Assembly: GCA_026989715.1 (NCBI GenBank)
Contig: JALSIU010000327.1
Location: 1-9,196, forward strand
DNA: 9,196 nt
Source of the DNA: Methylomonas sp.
GTDB taxonomy: Bacteria; Pseudomonadota; Gammaproteobacteria; Methylococcales; Methylomonadaceae
Reading direction: 5' to 3'
Every line of letters begins with the position of its first letter. The first letter of the stretch is position 1. Below are positions 1-4,625 of the stretch, piece after piece. The notes under the pieces were generated by a model. The model saw only the letters and a list, made by a program, of their open reading frames with translations. It was not told where the DNA came from and did no database searches. The position numbers and the translations under genes were made by a program.

Positions 1-532
1 AATAAGTATGCAATGCCTCCGTTATCACAAACGGCTCACTCCCTGTATTACGAGTATGCAATGTCAATGCAAGTGCATCGCCAATAATGATTTCTAAGAC
101 AAGCTGAAAAGAAAACGGCCAAACAGATCTAGTTTGTTCAGAATCCTTAAGCGTTAGCACTATTTTAGTCTCACCATTAGGCAATATGACAGTAGACGAC
201 ACTGACCACAAGTGGTTACGCGCAAAGCCATGCGCAGGCCCTTCCGTTCTTTGCCGACAAGTCACCTCAGGGGGAATACCAAACCAAGGCCAGCAAATCG
301 GAATACCGCCTTTAGTCGCCTTACCGGATTGAAAATAAGCCTTATCACTGACAAACAATAAATCCGTCATTTCCTGCGCAGGTTTAAATGATAAAACCTG
401 AGCGGCATAAATAGAAATTAAAGCAGACGCTTTACTATTATTGACTTGTATACAAGGCAAATTCCCTTTACCAAGGATAAATTCGATTTGTTGTGTAACC
501 CCAAAATCAGCATTTAATTGTTGTATATTAAT
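1..532 (-). CDS. D-hexose-6-phosphate mutarotase (glucose-6-phosphate 1-epimerase, YeaD family), 3' end outside window
   Basis: Hand translation of the minus strand gives 177 residues open to the left edge. The family interconverts the alpha and beta anomers of glucose 6-phosphate in the cytoplasm. Visible family marks are KGGIPICWPWFG (residues 74-85), GPAHGFARN (98-106) with the conserved His101, an LKDSEQTRSVWPFSF stretch (128-142), and the ALHTY motif (173-177) where the window ends. The rest of the sugar-binding fold is missing, so it is partial, not truncated. The start is unusual. In frame, a TGA at 557-559 is followed by no ATG, GTG or TTG before the conserved N-terminus (NIQQLNADFGV). 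An ATT at 530-532 sits 7 bases after AGGGAG and falls where relatives, as I recall them, carry Met. The first in-frame TTG is codon 25 and the first ATG codon 55; both would cut into the conserved domain. Function is confident; the start is an inference. Confidence 0.9.
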   Translation of the reverse strand, partial: MNIQQLNADFGVTQQIEFILGKGNLPCIQVNNSKASALISIYAAQVLSFKPAQEMTDLLFVSDKAYFQSGKATKGGIPICWPWFGIPPEVTCRQRTEGPAHGFARNHLWSVSSTVILPNGETKIVLTLKDSEQTRSVWPFSFQLVLEIIIGDALALTLHTRNTGSEPFVITEALHTY

Positions 533-539
533 TTTTAGT

Positions 540-545
540 CTCCCT
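540..545 (-). promoter_or_regulatory. Shine-Dalgarno AGGGAG for the epimerase with ATT start
   Basis: On the minus strand AGGGAG lies 7 bases before ATT (530-532). This spacing is ideal, and it is the main sequence support for initiation at a non-canonical codon. Five of its six bases (541-545) belong to the terminal arm of the inverted repeat 541-647. Confidence 0.5.
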
Positions 546-647
546 ATATTCCGATGTCATAATGCAAAGCGCGGTGCAAATAAACGCGTGCTCGGCTATA
601 TTTTACTTGAATAAGACAGCAGATGACATAATGCGGCAACATAGGGA
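541..647. repeat. About 107-base element with imperfect inverted ends, MITE-like or cruciform-forming
   Basis: The left end (541-560) reads TCCCTATATTCCGATGTCAT. The reverse complement of the right end (623-647) reads TCCCTAT-GTTGCCG-CATT-ATGTCAT. They share a 7-base perfect outer match, a partly matching middle, and a 7-base perfect inner match (ATGTCAT/ATGACAT), with a one-base and a four-base gap. Because the inner 7-mer is followed by AATGC on both sides, a 12-of-13 direct repeat (553-565 and 622-634) is superimposed. The interior holds no convincing ORF. It sits directly upstream of the epimerase, whose ribosome site overlaps its left edge. It could be a small non-autonomous mobile element, a protein-binding palindrome or chance; one copy cannot decide. 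Bases 648-699 show nothing recognisable. Confidence 0.4.
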
Positions 648-699
648 ATTTCCACAACTACCAGAACAAGACAAATACAAACCTAAACACCTATTTTGA

Positions 700-834
700 T
701 TTCCTCCCCGCTCTAAAGAACGGAGGCTCCTGCGGCTATATCCAAGTACAAGAATATTCTTAGCTGTGTGCTACACTCAGCACAAGTCCATTCTCTAACC
801 ATCTCGCATGTAAGCGTTGATGAAGCCAAAACCT
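700..834 (-). pseudogene. Remnant of the C-terminal end of an IS200/IS605-family tnpB
   Basis: Two TnpB-like pieces are visible on the minus strand in different frames. The first, about 834-764, contains VREWTCAECST, which matches the second Cys-x2-Cys knuckle of the TnpB zinc ribbon; an upstream Cys-poor stretch stands where the first knuckle should be. The second, from 761, reads KNILVLGYSRRS, which matches the segment that normally follows the HDRDINAA motif. That motif, with its catalytic Asp, is absent, so a deletion of roughly eight codons with a frameshift separates the pieces. The frame of the first piece stops at 713-715. The remnant begins immediately after the methyltransferase stop and ends in the hairpin at 703-726. 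It cannot encode a working nuclease. The assignment rests on motif recall, not alignment. Confidence 0.55.
703..726. repeat. Imperfect hairpin typical of an IS200/IS605 right end
   Basis: CCTCC plus CGCTC on the left and GAACGG plus AGG on the right can fold around a TAAA loop, with a two-base bulge and one mismatch. GC-rich hairpins of this kind lie at or just past the tnpB stop in IS200/IS605-family elements, where they serve as the subterminal transposase-binding structure. Here it overlaps the end of the tnpB remnant, as expected. No T-run follows on either strand, so an intrinsic terminator is unlikely. Confidence 0.4.
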
Positions 835-1689
835 TTATGTTTTGTCTGTAAATTGCTTCACTACTTTCTCATTTCTGAAGTTGAGTGCCGACACATCATT
901 CTCTTTTGCAAACATGACAAAAATATGTTTATTAATCAAATTTTTAGGATTTATATTAATGAATAGTTGCTCTTGGTAAACAGCCCTTTTTTGCGCCTGC
1001 GAGAGACCTTTATCTTTGCAGATATGGCGATAATAAACTCGTAACGAACTTAGGAAAATAAAGGGGTAAAAAAAGGGTAATAAAATGAGGGAGCCTTTGC
1101 TCAACCTGACATACTTTATATCATGAATCTTAAATCCGGCTAATTTAGCAATCACCCTTAGCTTTTGTAGACCAAGTAAAAAAATATGCCCGTGATAAAT
1201 TTCATTGCCAATCGCTTTATCCGACATCCAAATATCATCTATTTCATTAGGTGGCATATGCTTGCTACTTTCACTTTCAAAAAGTAAATAACTGAATTTG
1301 GAGGCTAAATTAGAATAACTTGGTGTCGTCAGCAGTAACTGACCTTTTGGTTTTAGAATGCGATTAAATTCTTTAAAAGCTGTTAATGGGTCGCTAAAAT
1401 GTTCTATTCCCTCTTGGCAAATAAGCATATCTGCAAATTTATCATCTAATGGAATATGTTGCGCTATATTTGCACGATGACATTGCACACCATCGAGCAT
1501 AAAGTATTCCGGAAATAGATCAAATGGTTTAACGTTTGCCCCTAAGTTGTGCAAAATTTCTGCAGTTGCTCCTGTGCCGGCAGGCGCATCAACGATAACT
1601 TTATTTTTGAGCTCAGTCTTAATGCTTTGTAAATACTGATTAACATAATATTTAATGCTTTTTGGATTGTTGATATTCTTATCTAGCAT
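835..1689 (-). CDS. Class I SAM-dependent methyltransferase, substrate unknown
   Basis: 284 residues with a Methyltransf_11-type Rossmann core. Motif I is VIVDAPAGTG (31-40), with an acidic Asp57 ending strand 2 for the SAM ribose. ADMLICQEGIEHFSDP (86-101) is the post-motif II strand and loop. EFNRILKPKGQLLLTTPSYSN (107-127) is the strand 5 region. GHIFLLGLQKLRVIAKLAGFKI (167-188) resembles the late helix and strand of small-molecule or lipid methyltransferases. A hydrophobic stretch at 200-215 (LILLPFFYPF...) could dock on the membrane. The start is supported by AAGGAA at 1695-1700, five bases upstream. It lies 39 bases after nadE on the same strand and may be cotranscribed. The coding sequence looks more AT-rich than nadE, and a transposon remnant abuts its stop, so acquisition by transfer is possible. 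The family is firm, the substrate is not; glycan, quinone or lipid targets are all open. Confidence 0.85.
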   Translation of the reverse strand: MLDKNINNPKSIKYYVNQYLQSIKTELKNKVIVDAPAGTGATAEILHNLGANVKPFDLFPEYFMLDGVQCHRANIAQHIPLDDKFADMLICQEGIEHFSDPLTAFKEFNRILKPKGQLLLTTPSYSNLASKFSYLLFESESSKHMPPNEIDDIWMSDKAIGNEIYHGHIFLLGLQKLRVIAKLAGFKIHDIKYVRLSKGSLILLPFFYPFIFLSSLRVYYRHICKDKGLSQAQKRAVYQEQLFININPKNLINKHIFVMFAKENDVSALNFRNEKVVKQFTDKT

Positions 1690-1694
1690 GAGCG

Positions 1695-1700
1695 TTCCTT
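1695..1700 (-). promoter_or_regulatory. Ribosome binding site of the methyltransferase gene
   Basis: AAGGAA on the minus strand, five bases before the ATG at 1687-1689. It supports this start and shows that the gene can be translated independently of nadE. Confidence 0.6.
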
Positions 1701-1728
1701 ATTTTGATAACAGCACTCATTTACCAAC

Positions 1729-2556
1729 TTATGTATATAACGTTGGTATAGCGAGGCGTTTATGTTGTGTTTTTTGGTAGCAATTAATAATCAACTGTTG
1801 TACAGCCGCTTCTACTGGTTTACCCTCCAGAAAGTCATCGAGTTGGTTATAGCTGAGCCCTAAGGCGGCTTCATCAGTTTTACCCGGTTCCAAGTCTTCT
1901 AAATCAGCCGTCGGTGCCTTTTCGATAAGTGTGCTAGGTGCGCCTAAGTATTGGGCAATTTGTCTAACTTGGCGTTTATTGAGGCCAAACAAGGGAGCTA
2001 AGTCACAAGCACCATCCCCCCATTTAGTAAAAAAGCCGGTGATATTTTCTGCGGAGTGATCCGTTCCAATGACCAAAGCCCCCACTAAACCGGCAAGGTC
2101 ATATTGCGCGGTCATACGCACGCGTGCTTTAACATTGCCTTTATGGAAATCGGCTGTTGCTGCCGTGCTGGAAAAGCCTTGTTGTAAGGCGTGCATGGTT
2201 TCGTGATGGATAGCATCAACGCTTGCATGAATATTAATAACCACGTTTTGGCTGGGTTGAATAAAGTTTAAAGCAAGTTGCGCATCGCTTTCATCAGCTT
2301 GTATTTTATAAGGCAAACGCACGGCTATAAATTGGTAGTCAGCGGTAGAGTCTGCTTGATTGAGTTGCTCAACGGCCAGTTGTGCCAAGCGGCCACAGGT
2401 TGCCGAGTCGATGCCCCCACTAATGCCCAGGACTAGTTTTTTAAGTTTTGCTTGTTTAAGTTGAGTTTTGATAAAGTCTATACGTCGTTGTATTTCAAAT
2501 TCGGGATCAATTTGCGGTAAAACGTGCATTTCTTTAATAATGGCTTCTGGGTTCAT
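1729..2556 (-). CDS. nadE: NH3-dependent NAD(+) synthetase
   Basis: 275 residues, close to the E. coli NadE length. It performs the last step of NAD synthesis: deamido-NAD, ATP and ammonia give NAD, AMP and pyrophosphate, in the cytoplasm. The PP-loop SGGIDS is at 46-51. GNVKARVRMTAQYDLAG (140-156), GTDHSAENITGFFTKWGDG (164-182) and KAPTADLEDLEPGKTDE (213-229) are the usual substrate and ATP-binding stretches of the family. There is no N-terminal nitrilase-like glutaminase domain, so free ammonia is the expected nitrogen donor. The N-terminus lines up with the E. coli enzyme, which supports this ATG although no clear Shine-Dalgarno precedes it. It is divergent from apaG and 39 bases upstream of the methyltransferase. 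All key residues I can check are present. Confidence 0.96.
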   Translation of the reverse strand: MNPEAIIKEMHVLPQIDPEFEIQRRIDFIKTQLKQAKLKKLVLGISGGIDSATCGRLAQLAVEQLNQADSTADYQFIAVRLPYKIQADESDAQLALNFIQPSQNVVINIHASVDAIHHETMHALQQGFSSTAATADFHKGNVKARVRMTAQYDLAGLVGALVIGTDHSAENITGFFTKWGDGACDLAPLFGLNKRQVRQIAQYLGAPSTLIEKAPTADLEDLEPGKTDEAALGLSYNQLDDFLEGKPVEAAVQQLIINCYQKTQHKRLAIPTLYT

Positions 2557-2571
2557 AAGTAACGTATTTTT

Positions 2572-2577
2572 ATTATA
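2572..2577 (-). promoter_or_regulatory. Possible -10 box of nadE
   Basis: A perfect TATAAT on the minus strand ends 15 bases before the nadE ATG, so the transcript leader would be only about 8 bases. No good -35 hexamer is seen at 16-18 bases. The short leader fits the absence of a Shine-Dalgarno sequence, but in AT-rich DNA the match may be chance. Confidence 0.3.
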
Positions 2578-2706
2578 GAATGTTAGGCTGATTGCATGCT
2601 CATCAAGAGCAAATGTTAGCGTATCATTAATTGTATCTAAGTTTATGGCGATAAATGATAAAATACTTATATTTTTAATTGATGCCTGTATCTTAGAGTC
2701 TTTGAT

Positions 2707-3084
2707 ATGAACAAAAAAAATAAAATCTTAGTGGAAGTACAATCTCGGTATATAGAAGAGCAATCCAAACCCAGCGCCAATAAATATGCTTTTGCTTATA
2801 CCATTACTATTACCAATATTGGCGGCATTGCGGCAAAATTGCTGCGCCGGCATTGGTTGATTACGGATGCAAACGGCCGTATAGAAGAGGTGCGAGGAGA
2901 AGGAGTCATTGGGAAAACACCTTATTTAAAACCGGGGGAGACATTTACCTATACCAGTGGTGCAATGTTAAAAACGTCGGTTGGGGTGATGGAGGGGAAA
3001 TATATTATGCTGGCAGAAGATGGTGAGAATTTTGATGCGCCTATTCCGCAGTTTACGCTTTCCATTCCTAGAACCTTGCATTAA
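2707..3084 (+). CDS. apaG: ApaG family protein (DUF525)
   Basis: 125 residues, the usual ApaG length. The fold is a small fibronectin-type beta sandwich of unsettled role, linked to ApaH by gene order and thought to bind phosphate-rich ligands. The signature GEGVIG (64-69) followed by P-Y-L-K-P-G-E-x-F-x-Y-T-S-G (72-85) is intact, as is the C-terminal F-x-L-S-I-P end. Residues 28-50 carry the conserved YTITITN strand and the RRHW segment. The ribosome site is weak (an AGAG about ten bases upstream). It is the first gene of a two-gene unit with apaH. In many gammaproteobacteria rsmA (ksgA) lies just upstream; here that place is taken by divergent nadE. Confidence 0.95.
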   Translation: MNKKNKILVEVQSRYIEEQSKPSANKYAFAYTITITNIGGIAAKLLRRHWLITDANGRIEEVRGEGVIGKTPYLKPGETFTYTSGAMLKTSVGVMEGKYIMLAEDGENFDAPIPQFTLSIPRTLH

Positions 3085-3086
3085 TT

Positions 3087-3911
3087 ATGGCCATTTATGC
3101 GATTGGTGATATTCAAGGCTGCTATGATGAATTGCTACGCTTATTACAAAAAATTGAATTTAATAAAAAAAAGGATCAACTTTGGTTTGTCGGTGATTTA
3201 GTAAATCGGGGCCCAAAATCATTAGAAACCTTGCGTTTTATTAAATCGCTTGGAGAGGCGGCCATCACCGTTTTGGGAAATCATGATTTACATTTGCTGG
3301 CCGTTGCCTGCGGCGTATCGCCTCAGCGCAGTAAAGATACTTTACAGCCTATTTTACAGGCAGAGGATAAAGAGGAACTGTTAGACTGGTTACGATCACG
3401 CCCCTTATTGCATTACAATGATGATTTTTGTTTAGTGCATGCAGGCCTCCCCCCTCAGTGGGACTTTGCACGCGCAAAAAAAATGGCGACAAAGGTGGAA
3501 AAACAATTACGTAGTACGCATTACGTTGCATTTTTTAAAACAATGTATGGTAATACGCCTAATCTGTGGTGTGAAAAATTGACCGAGGAGGAGCAACTAC
3601 GCTTTAGCGTAAATTGTTTTACTAGAATGCGTTTTTGCGATAAAGAAGGCCGACTAGATTTTAAATACAATGGTAAATTAGGCAGTCAGCCTGATTATTT
3701 AATGCCTTGGTTTAGAGTGCCTAAGCGAAAAAGTGCACCGTTAAAAATTATATTTGGGCATTGGTCGGCCATTGGTTACCACGAAGAGCAACAGTGTTAT
3801 GCCATTGATGCAGGGTGCTTGTGGGGCGGGCAATTAACGGCTTTAAAATTAGGCAAAAAACTGCAACGCATCAGTATAGACTGCGAGGCTTATCATAAGC
3901 CAAATAAATAA
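3087..3911 (+). CDS. apaH: Symmetrical bis(5'-nucleosyl)-tetraphosphatase (Ap4A hydrolase)
   Basis: 274 residues, against about 280 for E. coli ApaH. It splits Ap4A into two ADP and, in E. coli, also removes Np4 caps from RNA 5' ends. It is a PPP-type metallophosphatase; the metal and phosphate motifs are GDIQG (7-11), GDLVNRGP (36-43), GNHD (64-67), VHAGLPPQW (117-125), FGHW (223-226) and DAGCLWGG (241-248). The Gln in GDIQG, where most PPP enzymes have His, is common within ApaH. The ApaH mark FTRMRFC is at 178-184. The ATG is two bases after the apaG stop and has no Shine-Dalgarno of its own, so translation is probably coupled. About 137 bases without a clear terminator separate it from the next gene. 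Confidence 0.97.
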   Translation: MAIYAIGDIQGCYDELLRLLQKIEFNKKKDQLWFVGDLVNRGPKSLETLRFIKSLGEAAITVLGNHDLHLLAVACGVSPQRSKDTLQPILQAEDKEELLDWLRSRPLLHYNDDFCLVHAGLPPQWDFARAKKMATKVEKQLRSTHYVAFFKTMYGNTPNLWCEKLTEEEQLRFSVNCFTRMRFCDKEGRLDFKYNGKLGSQPDYLMPWFRVPKRKSAPLKIIFGHWSAIGYHEEQQCYAIDAGCLWGGQLTALKLGKKLQRISIDCEAYHKPNK

Positions 3912-4048
3912 GTTTGATTTTGTATTGCGCAGGCAAGAATTGAGGTACTAGGTAGTATGATACAAATTTTCTATCAATTATTAAATGATGATAAACACAA
4001 GTACAGTCAAGTTGTCTAACGATATTATGGCCTATTGCATTTTATAGT

Positions 4049-4600
4049 ATGCACATGCGTAACGTGTTAACAATAGGTTTTTACTTATTATCGCTACTAA
4101 CTACGAGTTTAGATGCTCATGCCCGTTCTAGGGAAGAGCAAGCAAAGTTGACCGAATTAAGCTTTAACTTTGCACGTTTAACCCGTTGGCCCAGCCAAAA
4201 TATGCAGCAAGCAACAACATTTAATCTTTGTGTGCTTGGCAATAATGGAGTACAGCAGTCTTTTGCCCGTGCTAAACCGCAAACTCTTAACCATAAAGTG
4301 GTGCAAATATTTAACCTTTCCTACCAACAAGATTTATCGACTTGTCATTTAGTTTATATCAGCGAATTAGAACAAGCGGTGCTGCGATCGGTTGTGTTAA
4401 AGCTTAAAAATAAGCCTATTTTAACAATCGGAGAGGGAGTGGCCTTTATTCAGGCAGGGGGAATGGTCGGATTTGAGTCCGTTCATGGTAAAGTGCAATT
4501 GAATATTAATTTGGCCATCCTTCAGCAGGCAAAATTGGTCGTGAGCTCTAGGCTTTTAAAACTAGGAAAAATTTTCCGCTACCCTTACCCTCAGCCTTAA
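4049..4600 (+). CDS. YfiR-family periplasmic protein (DUF4154)
   Basis: 183 residues. A signal peptide is clear: Arg4, a hydrophobic core at about 6-20, and a likely cleavage near AHA-R (about 23-26). The mature part follows the YfiR pattern: LSFNFARLTRWP (37-48), FNLCVLG (58-64), CHLVYIS (99-105), ILTIGEGVAFIQAGGMVGF (124-142), LNINLAILQQAKLVVSSRLLKLG (151-173). In Pseudomonas, YfiR is a periplasmic repressor that holds the cyclase YfiN off until envelope or redox stress. Cys61 and Cys99 match the spacing of one of its two disulfides; the second pair is absent. The gene lies 25 bases before a kinase with a YfiN-like periplasmic domain, which is its likely partner. The start is uncertain: ATGs occur at codons 1 and 3 and neither has a good ribosome site. 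No yfiB-like lipoprotein gene is seen upstream. Confidence 0.85.
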   Translation: MHMRNVLTIGFYLLSLLTTSLDAHARSREEQAKLTELSFNFARLTRWPSQNMQQATTFNLCVLGNNGVQQSFARAKPQTLNHKVVQIFNLSYQQDLSTCHLVYISELEQAVLRSVVLKLKNKPILTIGEGVAFIQAGGMVGFESVHGKVQLNINLAILQQAKLVVSSRLLKLGKIFRYPYPQP

Positions 4601-4610
4601 TTTTCTTAAA

Positions 4611-4616
4611 AAGGAG
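4611..4616 (+). promoter_or_regulatory. Ribosome binding site of the hybrid kinase gene
   Basis: AAGGAG, nine bases before the ATG at 4626, is the strongest Shine-Dalgarno of the three-gene signalling unit. It confirms the kinase start. Confidence 0.7.
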
Positions 4617-4625
4617 CGGCTCAGT

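Noticed and set aside
368..460. TTG (458-460) or ATG (368-370) as the start of the epimerase
   Set aside because: Both would remove conserved N-terminal residues, and the well-placed AGGGAG points to 530-532 instead.
553..634. Two direct repeats (GATG[T/A]CATAATGC) as a CRISPR fragment
   Set aside because: Only two short copies are present, and they are better explained as parts of an inverted-repeat element; no array or cas genes.
700..726. GC-rich hairpin as a rho-independent terminator of the methyltransferase gene
   Set aside because: No T-run follows on either strand, the stem is imperfect, and it fits a tnpB right end better.
3087..3125. GDIQG instead of GDxHG in ApaH as a lost metal ligand
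   Set aside because: Gln at this position is, as far as I recall, common in ApaH of Pseudomonas and relatives, so it is not a defect.
3349..3531. Minus-strand open frames inside apaH, the kinase gene (5246-5505, 6455-6670, 6695-6952) and the regulator gene (7358-7558, 8310-8492)
   Set aside because: They lie opposite strongly supported genes, have no ribosome sites and show no family motifs; they are reading-frame shadows.
3946..3957. TACTA-GG-TAGTA short palindrome in the apaH-YfiR gap
   Set aside because: Five-base arms are expected by chance in AT-rich DNA, and there is no second copy in the gap.
4023..4040. Sigma-54-like GG...GC pattern or a TATTAT -10 box before the YfiR gene
   Set aside because: GG and GC are 6 bases apart rather than 10, and TATTAT has no fitting -35; I cannot support a promoter call.
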